This document shows, in pieces, positions 30,487 through 39,771 of a stretch of DNA of 64,000 nt. Under the pieces are notes generated by a model that worked only from the letters and a program-made list of their open reading frames with translations, was not told where the DNA came from and searched no databases. Origin of the DNA: Wukongibacter sp050859025. GTDB taxonomy: Bacteria > Bacillota > Clostridia > Peptostreptococcales > Caminicellaceae. Each line of letters opens with the position of its first letter. The first letter of the stretch is position 1. Both the position numbers and the translations under genes were made by a program. The stretch lies in the NCBI RefSeq assembly GCF_050859025.1, contig NZ_CP138200.1, positions 2,108,001 through 2,172,000 of the forward strand, in the 5' to 3' direction.

Positions 30487-31248
30487 ATGGATATATCTAA
30501 GTTTATTCAAAATAAAGGGCTTACGGAAATAGAGACAAAGGTTTTTAATTACATGATAGATAATATTGATGATGTAAGTAAGATGGGCGTAAGGGGAGTT
30601 GCAAAAAATAACTACACATCTACTTCTACTATAATGAGATTAGCTAGAAAGCTTGGCTATTCAGGTTTTTTAGAAATGCAATATAACCTGTTAGCTTTAA
30701 CTAAGAATGAATTAGATGATAGCTTAAATGATAGTGATTTCATAGACAGCTTAAATATGGATAGTTTGTTAAGGATAAATAGTAGAGGAGCAATTGATAA
30801 GCTTATAAATATTTTAGTTAACGATGATTATAAATTTATTTTTATATATGCGAATGGCTTTTCTGGAATTGTGGCAGAATACATAAATAAGAAGTTTCTA
30901 GTAATGGGAAAGAAGTGTATTTTTTCTAACGGGACAGATTCAATTGGTGTTTTTGAGAATAATCTAGAGAATATTAGCTCCATTATAGTAGTTTCTAAAT
31001 CCGGTGAAACACCAATGGTCTTAAACAAGGTCAAAACAGCAAAGAAGCATAATATAAAGGTCATATCATTTACAAATGAGCGTGAAAATAGCATCAGCAA
31101 GCTTTCAGATATATGCTTTAAGATTGAAGATGCAAACAAATTGGATGATAGAAATCTAATGCCGAATACATTTTTTCCAAAGGTTCTGGTATTGATAGAG
31201 CTGATAGTATATGAATATTATAAAAAGAAAAATAGTGATTTTGAGTAA
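30487..31248 (+). CDS. RpiR/MurR-family regulator
   Basis: 253 residues behind TATGGAGG. An N-terminal HTH_6 domain (about 10-75: 'LTEIETKVFNYMIDNIDDVSKMGVRGVAKNNYTSTSTIMRLARKLGYSGFLEMQYNL') and a C-terminal SIS sugar-phosphate-binding domain (about 110-230: 'IFIYANGFSGIVAEYINKKFLVMGKKCIF', 'IIVVSKSGETPMVLNKVKTAKKHNIKVISFTN'). It ends at its own terminator just before the PTS operon and is likely the local regulator sensing the phosphorylated disaccharide, as GlvR does in Bacillus. Confidence 0.88.
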   Translation: MDISKFIQNKGLTEIETKVFNYMIDNIDDVSKMGVRGVAKNNYTSTSTIMRLARKLGYSGFLEMQYNLLALTKNELDDSLNDSDFIDSLNMDSLLRINSRGAIDKLINILVNDDYKFIFIYANGFSGIVAEYINKKFLVMGKKCIFSNGTDSIGVFENNLENISSIIVVSKSGETPMVLNKVKTAKKHNIKVISFTNERENSISKLSDICFKIEDANKLDDRNLMPNTFFPKVLVLIELIVYEYYKKKNSDFE

Positions 31249-31279
31249 CGTGTTATCTAATAGGGTAACACGTTTTTTT
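31249..31279 (+). terminator. Terminator of the RpiR gene
   Basis: CGTGTTA (31249-31255) and TAACACG (31266-31272) followed by TTTTTTT, immediately after the stop codon. Confidence 0.85.
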
Positions 31280-31304
31280 GAAGCTAAAATCTATATACAG
31301 ATAT

Positions 31305-31322
31305 TGAAAACGTTATTATAAT
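31305..31322 (+). promoter_or_regulatory. cre-like site overlapping the PTS operon promoter
   Basis: TGAAAACGTTATTA (31305-31318) fits the CcpA box TGWAANCGNTNWCA at 13 of 14 positions and overlaps a TATAAT -10 box at 31317-31322. The -35 is weak. This predicts carbon catabolite repression of the operon. Confidence 0.6.
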
Positions 31323-31370
31323 GTAAAGCATAAGTCGTTTTTTGACGAATAAATTAGGGAGGTAATAGTA

Positions 31371-32951
31371 ATGAAGGAAAAAATTTTGAATCAGCTACAA
31401 AACTTTTCTAAAGGAATGTTTGTACCTGTATTGATACTGCCAATAGCAGGTCTAATAATTGCATTTGGAAATATTTTAACAAATGCAAGACTAGCTGAGT
31501 ATCTTCCGTTTCTAAAAAATGAAATGGTATACGGATTAGGAAAGATGCTGTCTGGTTCTTTAGTTTCAATCTTGGTTAACTTAGGAATTATATTTTGTGT
31601 TGGTTTAGCAGTAGGTCTTTCCAAGAAGAAGAAAGCAGAAGCGGGTTTTACATCTCTTCTAGTATTTTTAGTATTTTTAAATGCAATGAACATTTTTCTG
31701 AACTTAACAAATAAGCTAGCACCAGCAGATGCCCTAAGAGGAAGTGGGCAAACGATGGTATTAGGTGTTCAAGTTCTTGATATGGGAGTATTTCTAGGAA
31801 TTATTTTAGGTGCTGTTGTTGCGTATATTCATAATAGATTTTGTGAAAAAGAATTTGATGGAGCTTTTCAGATATATGGTGGATCAAGACTAGTATTTAT
31901 TATATTAATTCCTATTACTGTTGGTTTAGCAATATTACTTAGTTATGTATGGCCATCAATACAATATCTAATTTCAAGTCTTGGTGGATTTATAACAAGT
32001 GCGGGTAACTTTGGTCTATTTATGTACGGTGCTTTAGAGAGATTACTTATTCCTACTGGTCTACATCATTTAGTATATACACCGTTCTTATATAGTTCTT
32101 TAGGTGGAGTAGCTGAAATAGGAGGCAAAGTATTTGAGGGTGCAAGAAATATTTACTTTGCGGAAATGGCTGACCCTAGTATAGCAAAATTATCAGCGTC
32201 AGTTATATGGGATGCAAGAGGACTTTCAAAAATGTTTGGTTTAATTGGTGCCTGTCTAGCTATGTACCATACTGCATTACCGCAAAACAAAAATAAGATT
32301 AAAGCACTTTTAATTCCGGCTGCTGTTACATCAATATTGGCAGGAGTAACAGAACCAATAGAGTTTTCCTTTATGTTTATAGCACCAATATTATTTGCAA
32401 TACATGCTGTTTTAAGTGGCTTAGGGATGGTGGTTTTAAATATTCTTGGAGTTACAGCCATAGGTCCAAATGGTTTTATAGACTTCTTGTTATATAACCT
32501 TCCTTTAGGAATAGAGAAAACACACTGGCCAGTATTCATCTTAGTTGGTATAGGACAATTTATTGTATATTATGTAATATTCAGATTCCTCATAGTTAAG
32601 CTTAAGCTCAAGACTCCAGGAAGAGAAACCTCAGGAGATACAAAGCTATACACTAAGAGTGATTATAAAGAAAAAATTTCAAAGGACAAGAAATCAGAAA
32701 GCTCAATTCCTGTAGCTATGGTAGTAGAAGGACTTGGAGGGAATGATAATATATTAAAGGTTGACAATTGCTATACTAGATTGAGAGTAGTTGTAAAGGA
32801 TTCCTCATTAGTCAATGAAGCCCTATTAAAGAATGAAACAGCTGCAAATGGAGTAGTAATTAAGGGTGAAAATGTACAGGTTGTATATGGATTAAAGGTT
32901 ACAGGTGTAAGAAAGAGTGTAGATGAATATCTTGGGATAGAATCAAATTAG
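31371..32951 (+). CDS. PTS alpha-glucoside permease, EIICB
   Basis: 526 residues behind GGGAGGTAA. The EIIC membrane domain spans about 1-415, with family motifs 'GLHHLVYTPF' and 'GVTEPIEFSFMFIAPILF'. After a linker, the EIIB domain (about 450-526) has the phospho-cysteine in 'VDNCYTRLRV'. It takes up and phosphorylates a glucoside, probably maltose or a related alpha-glucoside, given the GH4 gene downstream. The EIIA domain is not fused but is encoded at 34722-35195. Confidence 0.88.
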   Translation: MKEKILNQLQNFSKGMFVPVLILPIAGLIIAFGNILTNARLAEYLPFLKNEMVYGLGKMLSGSLVSILVNLGIIFCVGLAVGLSKKKKAEAGFTSLLVFLVFLNAMNIFLNLTNKLAPADALRGSGQTMVLGVQVLDMGVFLGIILGAVVAYIHNRFCEKEFDGAFQIYGGSRLVFIILIPITVGLAILLSYVWPSIQYLISSLGGFITSAGNFGLFMYGALERLLIPTGLHHLVYTPFLYSSLGGVAEIGGKVFEGARNIYFAEMADPSIAKLSASVIWDARGLSKMFGLIGACLAMYHTALPQNKNKIKALLIPAAVTSILAGVTEPIEFSFMFIAPILFAIHAVLSGLGMVVLNILGVTAIGPNGFIDFLLYNLPLGIEKTHWPVFILVGIGQFIVYYVIFRFLIVKLKLKTPGRETSGDTKLYTKSDYKEKISKDKKSESSIPVAMVVEGLGGNDNILKVDNCYTRLRVVVKDSSLVNEALLKNETAANGVVIKGENVQVVYGLKVTGVRKSVDEYLGIESN

Positions 32952-33374
32952 AATGAATGCTTAATTAGGAGGGGCTATTAATTTAGTCACTCCTATAAAA
33001 ATATTAGGGGCTTTAGCTAACAAAAGTGACAATAGACTAATAGTAGGATGGCTAGAAAATAATTCATATATATTAAAAAATCACCTTTCAAAGTAACAGG
33101 TTATTAGTTGTAGTAACAGGTGTTTTTGAGCCTTCAAACTGTTTACTATCAAAAATAGTTGGACTATAATCAGCTTATAAGAAATCAAGTTAAGAGAAAT
33201 TCAAAAAATAGAAAAAATGAAATAGTTGTAGCTTATCAGAATTGCATAATGTATTTGATACGTTTTTGCAGATTTTAAAGTTATACAGTATATGCTTTTT
33301 ACGGAAGGTAATCATTTGATTTCCTCAATTATAAGAAAAAGTGGTATAAAAGATTAGAAAAGGTGGTTAAGCTT
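32952..33374. other. Intergenic region within the PTS locus
   Basis: About 420 bases with no intact gene. After an AGGAGGGG site a 37-codon frame ('NLVTPIKILGALANKSDNRLIVGWLENN') ends at TAA near 33095 but has no ATG, GTG or TTG start. It may be the remnant of a small gene. The next promoter was not identified. Confidence 0.35.
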
Positions 33375-34709
33375 ATGGAAAAAAATAAAAAGTTTTCAAT
33401 TGTTATTGCAGGAGGAGGAAGTACATTTACACCAGGAATTGTAATGATGTTATTGGATAATATTCATCGTTTTCCATTGCGAAAATTAAAGCTATATGAT
33501 AATGATGCTGAACGTCAAGCAATAATAGGTGAAGCCTTAGCAATATTATTAAAGGAAAACGCACCTGAAATAGAATTTGTATATACAACTGATCCAGAAG
33601 AAGCCTTTACTGATGTGGACTTCTGTATGGCTCATATTCGTGTTGGTAAATATGAAATGCGTGAACAGGATGAAAAGATTCCTCTAAAGCATGGGGTTGT
33701 CGGGCAAGAGACCTGTGGTCCAGGTGGAATAGCATATGGAATACGTTCAATAGGCGGTATGATAGAATTAATCTCCCTTATGGAAAAATACTCCCCAGAT
33801 TGTTGGATGTTAAACTATTCAAATCCAGCAGCTATAGTTGCTGAGGCCTGCCGTATATTAAAGTCGGATTCAAAGGTGCTGAACATCTGTGATATGCCAG
33901 TTGGAACTCTTCGTCGTATGTCTCAAATAGTGGGATTAACACCAAAAGATTTGGAGGTCAACTACTTTGGATTAAATCACTTTGGATGGTGGACAAGTGT
34001 TAGAGATAAGCAAGGTAATGATTTAATGCCTAAGCTAAAGGAATATGTAGCAGAGCATGGATATCTAAACCAAGTAGAGGTAGATACTCAGCATACAGAA
34101 CCAAGTTGGCAGGAAACCCATAGGAAAGCAAAGGATTTACTAGCCATTGAACCAAATTTCTTACCAAATACCTATTTGAAATATTATTTGTATCCAGATT
34201 ATGTTGTAGAGCATTCCAATACTGAATACACAAGAGCCAATGAGGTAATGGATGGAAGAGAAAAGAATGTATTTAATGCTGCTAGAGAAATTATTAAAGC
34301 TGGTACTGCAAAGGGCGATCATTTCCATATTGATGCCCATGCTTCATTCATTGTCGATTTAGCAAGAGCTATTGCCTATAATACCCATGAAAGAATGCTA
34401 TGTATTGTTGAAAACAAGGGTGCTATAGAAAATTTTGATCCAACAGCTATGGTAGAAGTACCTTGTATTGTAGGAAGCAATGGTCCAGAGCCATTGGCTC
34501 AAGGAAGGATTCCACAATTTGAAAAGGGATTAATGGAACAACAAGTATCTGTAGAAAAGCTAGTTGTTCAAGCATGGATTGAAGGAAGCTATCAAAAACT
34601 ATGGCAAGCACTTACACTTTCTAAGACTGTACCAAGTGCAAGTGTAGCAAAGGATATTTTAGATGATTTAATTGAGGCCAACAAAGATTATTGGCCAGAA
34701 TTAAAGTAA
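33375..34709 (+). CDS. glvA: 6-phospho-alpha-glucosidase, glycoside hydrolase family 4
   Basis: 444 residues from the ATG at 33375, about nine bases after AAGGTGG; an in-frame GTG 12 bases upstream overlaps that site. GH4 enzymes need NAD+ and a divalent metal. The N-terminal Rossmann motif is 'IVIAGGGSTFTPGIVMMLL', the metal/active-site region 'LNICDMPVG' and 'YFGLNHFGWW', and the family stretch 'GVVGQETCGPGGIAYGIRSI'. It splits maltose-6'-phosphate-type products of the PTS into glucose and glucose-6-phosphate. The EIIA gene follows after 12 bases. Confidence 0.9.
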   Translation: MEKNKKFSIVIAGGGSTFTPGIVMMLLDNIHRFPLRKLKLYDNDAERQAIIGEALAILLKENAPEIEFVYTTDPEEAFTDVDFCMAHIRVGKYEMREQDEKIPLKHGVVGQETCGPGGIAYGIRSIGGMIELISLMEKYSPDCWMLNYSNPAAIVAEACRILKSDSKVLNICDMPVGTLRRMSQIVGLTPKDLEVNYFGLNHFGWWTSVRDKQGNDLMPKLKEYVAEHGYLNQVEVDTQHTEPSWQETHRKAKDLLAIEPNFLPNTYLKYYLYPDYVVEHSNTEYTRANEVMDGREKNVFNAAREIIKAGTAKGDHFHIDAHASFIVDLARAIAYNTHERMLCIVENKGAIENFDPTAMVEVPCIVGSNGPEPLAQGRIPQFEKGLMEQQVSVEKLVVQAWIEGSYQKLWQALTLSKTVPSASVAKDILDDLIEANKDYWPELK

Positions 34710-34721
34710 AGGAGATTAATT

Positions 34722-35195
34722 ATGTTTCAATTATTTAAGAAAAGAAAGCTGTATTCACCAGTGAGTGGTACGAGTGTAGCATTGAAAAATGTAGATGACG
34801 AAGTCTTTTCTTCATTGATGATGGGGGATGGAATAGCTATTGATCCAATAGATGAAGTTGTAGTATCGCCATGTGATTGCTCGATAAAATTAATAATGCA
34901 TGAGTCAAAGCATGCATTGGGCCTATTAATGAATAATGGTGTTGAAATATTAATTCATGTAGGTATTGATACTGTTAATCTAGAAGGGCAGGGCTTTGAA
35001 ATATTAGTTAAAGAAGGTCAAAAGGTAAAACTAGGAACTCCTTTATTAAAATTTAATAAGGATTATATTATATCAAAGGGGTATTCTCCTATGACCTTGA
35101 TGGTTGTTACTGAGCCTAAGGGCAGTAGCATAGATAAAAAATATGAAGACATAAGTGTTATAGGTGGCAAAACTCCAGTTATCGATTTTTGTTAG
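34722..35195 (+). CDS. PTS EIIA component, glucose/Crr type
   Basis: 157 residues behind AAAGGAG. The whole length is one EIIA-Glc domain: 'SPVSGTSVALKNVDDEVFSSLMMGDGIAIDP', 'HESKHALGLLMNNGVEILIHVGIDTVNLEGQGFEILVKEGQKVKLG'. The active His is in 'ILIHVGIDT'. It receives phosphate from HPr and passes it to the EIIB domain of 31371-32951, completing a split permease. Confidence 0.9.
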   Translation: MFQLFKKRKLYSPVSGTSVALKNVDDEVFSSLMMGDGIAIDPIDEVVVSPCDCSIKLIMHESKHALGLLMNNGVEILIHVGIDTVNLEGQGFEILVKEGQKVKLGTPLLKFNKDYIISKGYSPMTLMVVTEPKGSSIDKKYEDISVIGGKTPVIDFC

Positions 35196-35237
35196 TGAAT
35201 AAAATTTATAATAAATACGGAGCAAATATGAATATTA

Positions 35238-35284
35238 ATAGCTCGGAAAGTGAATATTTCATGCTCCGAGCTATATTTTGGTTT
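35238..35284 (+). terminator. Hairpin between EIIA and the dehydratase
   Basis: ATAGCTCGGA (35238-35247) pairs with TCCGAGCTAT (35265-35274), followed by ATTTTGGTTTT. It may terminate most transcripts of the PTS operon or attenuate the next gene. Upstream start codons of the dehydratase frame fall in this hairpin. Confidence 0.7.
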
Positions 35285-35330
35285 TAAAGATAAAAGACAA
35301 ATATATAAGGATATAATTAAGGAGGATAAT

Positions 35331-37046
35331 ATGATTAGTCAAGATATTAGAAAAATTGCTCCTGAAATGGACCCTCTTCGTAGAGGAATGGGATGGTCTG
35401 TTGAGGATTTGTCTAAGCCTCAAATAATAGTTGAAAGTACTTTTGGGGATAGTCATCCAGGAAGTGCCCACTTAATGAAGCTTGTTAATAATGCAGTACA
35501 GGGTGTAGCTGAAAAAGGTGGAAAGGCAGCAAGGTATTTTGCAACAGATATATGTGATGGTATGGCTCAAGGACATGATGGAATTAATTATTCATTGGCC
35601 TCTAGAGATGTTCTAACATCACTTATTGAAATCCATGTAAATGCAACTTCCTTTGATGGAGGAGTATTTATATCTAGCTGTGATAAGGCTGTTCCAGCCC
35701 ATCTAATGTCAATAGGAAGGCTTAATATGCCAGCCATTGTTGTTACTGGTGGCGTTATGGATGTAGGACCCAATCTTTTAACCTTAGAACAAATTGGTAC
35801 TTATAGTGCTATGTATCAGCGTGGAGAAATTACAGAGGAAGAATTGACTTATTATAAAAATAATGCATGTCCGTCCTGTGGAGCTTGCTCCTTTATGGGA
35901 ACGGCTTCAACAATGCAGGTTATGGCAGAGGCTTTAGGATTGATGCTGCCTGGTAGCTCTTTAATGCCTGCAACCTGTAAGGATTTAGAATACGTTGCTA
36001 TAGAAGCAGGTAAGCAGGTGGTTAAATTAGCAAAGATGAATCTTAAGCCAAAGGATATAGTTACAGCAGAGTCGTTCGAAAACGCAATTATAATTCATGC
36101 AGCTATTTCAGGTTCTAGCAATTCATTACTGCATATTCCCGCTATAGCGCATGAGTTTGGAATAGATATTGATGAAGAAAGCTTTGATAGAATACACAAA
36201 TATTCCCCATATCTTTTAAATATCCGTCCGGCAGGAAAGTGGCCTGCAAAATATTTCTATTATGCAGGGGGCGTTCCAGCAATAATGGAAGAGGTAAAGG
36301 ATTTATTACATTTAGATGTTATGACTGTTACAGGTAAAACTTTAGGTGAAAATCTAGAGGATTTAAAGAAAAATAGATTTTATAAGAGATGCAATGGATA
36401 TCTTGAAAATGTGGGATTGAAAAGAGAGGATATTATCAGACCCGTGAATAATCCTATAGGTAAAAATGGTGCCATTGCAGTTTTAAAGGGAAATATTGCA
36501 CCAGAAGGAGCAGTGGTTAAGCATTCAGCTGCATCAAAGGAAATGCATAAAGCCATTTTAAAGGCACGACCATTTGATAGTGAAGAAGAAGCAATAGCAG
36601 CTATTATTTCTAAAAGAATAAATCAAGGAGATGCTGTATTTATAAGATATGAAGGACCAAAGGGAAGTGGAATGCCCGAGATGTTCTATACAACAGAGGC
36701 AATTTCCTCGGACAAGGAATTATCCACTAGCATTGCACTCCTTACTGATGGAAGATTTTCAGGAGCATCTAGAGGTCTTGCTATAGGACATATTTCACCT
36801 GAAGCAGCAGAGGGTGGACCGATTGCATTGGTTGAAGAAAATGATTTAATAGAGATAGATATAGAGAAAAGAGTAATACAAATAATAGGGATTAATGGAA
36901 AGATGTTAGAAACTGAGGAAATCAACAAGATTTTAGCAGAGCGTAAAACTAAGTGGCATGCAAGAGAGAATAAGTATAAATCAGGAATATTAAAGATTTT
37001 TTCAGAAAGAGCAGTTTCACCGATGAAGGGAGGATACATGAAATAG
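35331..37046 (+). CDS. IlvD/Edd-family dehydratase (sugar-acid type)
   Basis: 571 residues from the ATG at 35331, with AAGGAGG five bases upstream; the longer frame from 35250 starts in a terminator hairpin. Iron-sulfur ligands lie in 'SCDKAVPAH' and 'CPSCGACSFMGTAST', and 'CDGMAQGHDGI' and 'LLTDGRFSGASRG' are family motifs. The 'CPSCGAC.FMGTA.TMQVMAEALGL.LPGS' wording is closer to sugar-acid dehydratases (YagF/YjhG, arabonate) than to biosynthetic IlvD. It removes water from a 2,3-dihydroxy acid. Its place after an alpha-glucoside PTS suggests a sugar acid substrate, but which one is open. Confidence 0.75.
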   Translation: MISQDIRKIAPEMDPLRRGMGWSVEDLSKPQIIVESTFGDSHPGSAHLMKLVNNAVQGVAEKGGKAARYFATDICDGMAQGHDGINYSLASRDVLTSLIEIHVNATSFDGGVFISSCDKAVPAHLMSIGRLNMPAIVVTGGVMDVGPNLLTLEQIGTYSAMYQRGEITEEELTYYKNNACPSCGACSFMGTASTMQVMAEALGLMLPGSSLMPATCKDLEYVAIEAGKQVVKLAKMNLKPKDIVTAESFENAIIIHAAISGSSNSLLHIPAIAHEFGIDIDEESFDRIHKYSPYLLNIRPAGKWPAKYFYYAGGVPAIMEEVKDLLHLDVMTVTGKTLGENLEDLKKNRFYKRCNGYLENVGLKREDIIRPVNNPIGKNGAIAVLKGNIAPEGAVVKHSAASKEMHKAILKARPFDSEEEAIAAIISKRINQGDAVFIRYEGPKGSGMPEMFYTTEAISSDKELSTSIALLTDGRFSGASRGLAIGHISPEAAEGGPIALVEENDLIEIDIEKRVIQIIGINGKMLETEEINKILAERKTKWHARENKYKSGILKIFSERAVSPMKGGYMK

Positions 37047-37146
37047 CAATATTTCTTAAGTAATTGAAATTCTGTATTTCTATTTTATTAGATAGAGGGG
37101 TTAAATTATTTAAAAGCTTATAAAATAATAAAAGTAGAAAGTGGGT

Positions 37147-37390
37147 TTACTCCAAAATGTGCAAAGCATTATTTTCTTCTTCGCCAAGAATAGTATCCTT
37201 ATCTTTAAATATTTTTTGTGCATTGGAAAAACTAATAGAGTTCTCATAATGTATTAATAGTACCCTTAGGAATATATTGTACATCTATTTGATCTATGAT
37301 TTCTTTAGACATTATAGTATGTTTTTTCAAAATAATCTTCATGATTTCATACTCACCATCAGATATTTTGATGCATAAATTATGACATCC
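37147..37390 (-). pseudogene. Decayed BlaI/MecI-type repressor
   Basis: Reading the minus strand, 37374-37247 gives 'KISDGEYEIMKIILKKHTIMSKEIIDQI', the start of the winged helix of BlaI/MecI/CopY repressors, then a stop at 37244-37246. A different frame continues with 'YENSISFSNAQKIFKDKDTILGEEENNALHILE' to 37147. No start codon is in the right frame: the ATG at the expected place leads to an early stop. The gene is broken, but its operator (37401-37414) is intact. Confidence 0.6.
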
Positions 37391-37400
37391 TCAATGTTTA

Positions 37401-37414
37401 ATTACAATTGTAAT
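37401..37414. promoter_or_regulatory. BlaI/CopY-type operator
   Basis: ATTACAATTGTAAT is a perfect palindrome containing TACAnnTGTA, the BlaI/MecI/CopY operator core. It lies between a minus-strand TTGACA (about 37424-37429) and the broken repressor, the usual place for autoregulation. Confidence 0.6.
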
Positions 37415-37752
37415 CATTTTGTCAATGAGATTTTAGAAGATAATTCAAAAAGTTAATTGGAAAAATTAGGTTGGAAAAAGGTTCAATCTAGAATATAGAA
37501 AATATGATATAATATTTAATTAAATAAATTGTATGTATGCTGGTTGGAGTGAATTTCACATTGACCAGCTTTTTATATTGAATTAATTGAATATTGTTAC
37601 AGAGACTATATAATCTGTTTGAAATAGCAATTTAAGATATTTCTTATGAATTTGAAAAAAGTTTTCTGTTTTTTTAGTCAAAAGGCTTTCTTATTCGTAT
37701 TATTTTATGTAACCGGTTATAGTCAATATACAATAGGGAGGTAATATGCTAG
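37415..37752. other. Intergenic region before the ECF sigma gene
   Basis: AT-rich, no gene seen. A small palindrome AACCGGTT lies at 37711-37718, about 35 bases before the sigma gene; a promoter read by the ECF sigma itself could be here, but I cannot assign boxes with confidence. Confidence 0.3.
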
Positions 37753-38289
37753 ATGTTAGATGAAGAATTGAAACAGGGTATACGAAATCACGATCCTACA
37801 ACCTATGAAATTTTGATGGATAAATATAGTAAGCTACTTTGGGTCGTTGCTTCCGGTATACTCAAAAATGTTGGAAATCAGGAAGATATTGAAGATTGCG
37901 TAGCAGAAAGCTTCGCATATCTATGGGAACATCCTGAAAAGTATGATAAAAGAAGAGGGAGTATTAAGACGTATTTATGTCTTATAACTAGAAGTAAAGC
38001 AATAGATAGACTTAGGAAAATAAATAGGATTACAACCTTATCCTATGATGATGAACTAAGGACAGAAACTGATGATATAGAAGAGATGTTAGTAAATAAA
38101 CAAATTATTAATGAAATTTATGAATTTGCTCAAAAGCTTAAACAATTAGATAGTGAAATCTTTATACTTAGATATTTTTATCAGCTAAAGCCTAGGGAAA
38201 TCGCTGATAAATTGAATATTACTGTTAAAGAGGTAAGTAATAAACTCTACTATAGTAAAAAATCCTTACTTACTCAAATCAAATCATAA
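37753..38289 (+). CDS. ECF-type RNA polymerase sigma factor
   Basis: 178 residues. Sigma region 2 lies about 10-80: 'YEILMDKYSKLLWVVASGIL', 'DCVAESFAYLWEHPEKYDKRRGSIKTYLCLITRSKAIDRLRK'. Region 4 is about 120-175: 'LDSEIFILRYFYQLKPREIADKLNITVKEVSNKLYYSKKSL'. The GGGAGG site is at a long spacing from the ATG. The next gene, 15 bases on, is a membrane protein of the anti-sigma kind, giving a standard sense-and-release pair. Confidence 0.9.
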   Translation: MLDEELKQGIRNHDPTTYEILMDKYSKLLWVVASGILKNVGNQEDIEDCVAESFAYLWEHPEKYDKRRGSIKTYLCLITRSKAIDRLRKINRITTLSYDDELRTETDDIEEMLVNKQIINEIYEFAQKLKQLDSEIFILRYFYQLKPREIADKLNITVKEVSNKLYYSKKSLLTQIKS

Positions 38290-38304
38290 AATGGGAGGAT
38301 AAGA

Positions 38305-39219
38305 ATGAAAAAATATAATAACCTTATGTCAGAGCTTGATCAAGAAGATATTGATATGATTGGAAAGGAGCTTCCAGATTTCACAAATGAAAATTTAACT
38401 AATATAAAAAATAAATTTATGAATAAAACAAGGAACAAAAAAAGTAAACTTAAAAAAACAATTATAAGAAGTTGTTCAGCAGCAGCCTGCATATGTGCTG
38501 TTTTTGTAGGAGCAGTCAATATAAGTCCTGCATTTGCGGTGAATTTACTTGATATTCCAGTAATAGGTAGTATTACAAAACTTGTAACAATTGATAAAAT
38601 AGCACTTTATGATAGGTATAGAGAAATAAATATAGAAATACCTGCCATTGAAGGACTTGAAGATACTAAGGTTCAGGAGGAAATAAATAAAATTTTGAGA
38701 GAAAGGGGTATAGCTGTATATGATAAAGCCCTTAAAAATTCCCAAAAGATAAAGGAAGAGTCAGAAAAAGCAGGATTTTTGACATCTATGCCTGAAATGG
38801 TGAGCCAAAGCTATACTATGATCAGAAATGAAGATGATATATTGTCTTTTAAAGTCGTGACAACGGAAATAAAGGCAAGTGGGTATGAAACAGCTAACTT
38901 TTACAATGTTGATCTTAAAAATAGCAAATTGCTGAATATAAGAGATTTATTTAAAGAAAATTATGATTATGTGAGTGTCATAAATGATGAAATAATAAGT
39001 AAAATGAAAGAGGCAATTGAAAAAGAAAATGCGGGATATTTTATAGAGGAATTTAAGACTATAGATGAGAATACTAATTTCTATATAAGCGAAGAAGGCA
39101 AGCTTGTAATAGTTTTTAATGAATACGAGATAGCGGCTGGTTATATGGGAATGCCTGAATTTATAATAGAAACTTCTGTTTTTGAGAAAAATACTTCGGA
39201 TTTGGGATATTTAAAATAG
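38305..39219 (+). CDS. Membrane anti-sigma factor, DUF4179/RsiV (DUF3298)-like
   Basis: 304 residues. A cytoplasmic N-terminus of ~55 residues ('SELDQEDIDMIGKELPDFTNENLTNIKNKF') precedes one membrane helix at about 55-75 ('SCSAAACICAVFVGAVNISPAFA'). The outer part starts 'LLDIPVIGSITKLVTIDKIALYDRYREINIEIPAIEGL' and ends in a DUF3298-type domain ('FYNVDLKNSKLLNIRDLFKENYDYVSVINDEI', 'FYISEEGKLVIVFNEYEIAAGYMG'). It resembles RsiV, which holds SigV until lysozyme binds. Here the signal is unknown. Confidence 0.8.
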   Translation: MKKYNNLMSELDQEDIDMIGKELPDFTNENLTNIKNKFMNKTRNKKSKLKKTIIRSCSAAACICAVFVGAVNISPAFAVNLLDIPVIGSITKLVTIDKIALYDRYREINIEIPAIEGLEDTKVQEEINKILRERGIAVYDKALKNSQKIKEESEKAGFLTSMPEMVSQSYTMIRNEDDILSFKVVTTEIKASGYETANFYNVDLKNSKLLNIRDLFKENYDYVSVINDEIISKMKEAIEKENAGYFIEEFKTIDENTNFYISEEGKLVIVFNEYEIAAGYMGMPEFIIETSVFEKNTSDLGYLK

Positions 39220-39771
39220 AGATATGTGTAAAAGGTTAGCTGGAAACATTTATCTAGATAGCTGAATCCTAATTTAACTTCTTGTATTACTTTAGCAAGA
39301 GTAAGGAATATTATGGGATTAAATAATAACCTTGCTTTGTGTATGAGCTTTGACTAGTTACATAGACAGCTGACCTATCTGAACTAACTAAAACAATTCT
39401 TTTTCTTTACATGAAAGTTTTTTAATCAAGTCAATGGTCTCCATAACTGTATTACAGATGACAGAATAATAGAGACCATTTCATGTTTATCTAAGATATT
39501 GGTATATTTCTTGAGTCACTTCTATTGTCTCCTAATCAACTACTATAGGATTAGAGTAGACTTCAACAAACGGTGCCGTATTAGTATCTGAACCACCAGA
39601 ATGTTCTCATATAGCTCGCTGAGTAAAATAATTCCAAATTATGATATAATTATAGAAAGAATATTTCGGATAGAGAAGGTATTGCTAATGCTAACCGTTA
39701 TGATTTTCTTTTAGAAGGAAATAGAAAAGGTTCAGATTAACCTTTAAATATTATTTTTAACCATAGGGGGA
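39220..39771. other. Intergenic region with a hairpin and a repeated promoter segment
   Basis: ATGGTCTC (39434-39441) pairs with GAGACCAT near 39472-39480, a long-loop hairpin. 39617-39703 repeats the promoter-leader of 18963-19050: 'gagtaaaataattccaaat' and 'atgatataat' are shared. It leads into the gene at 39772. Confidence 0.45.

Noticed and set aside
35250..35330. N-terminal extension of the dehydratase
   Set aside because: It overlaps a hairpin terminator and has no family match; AAGGAGG precedes ATG 35331.
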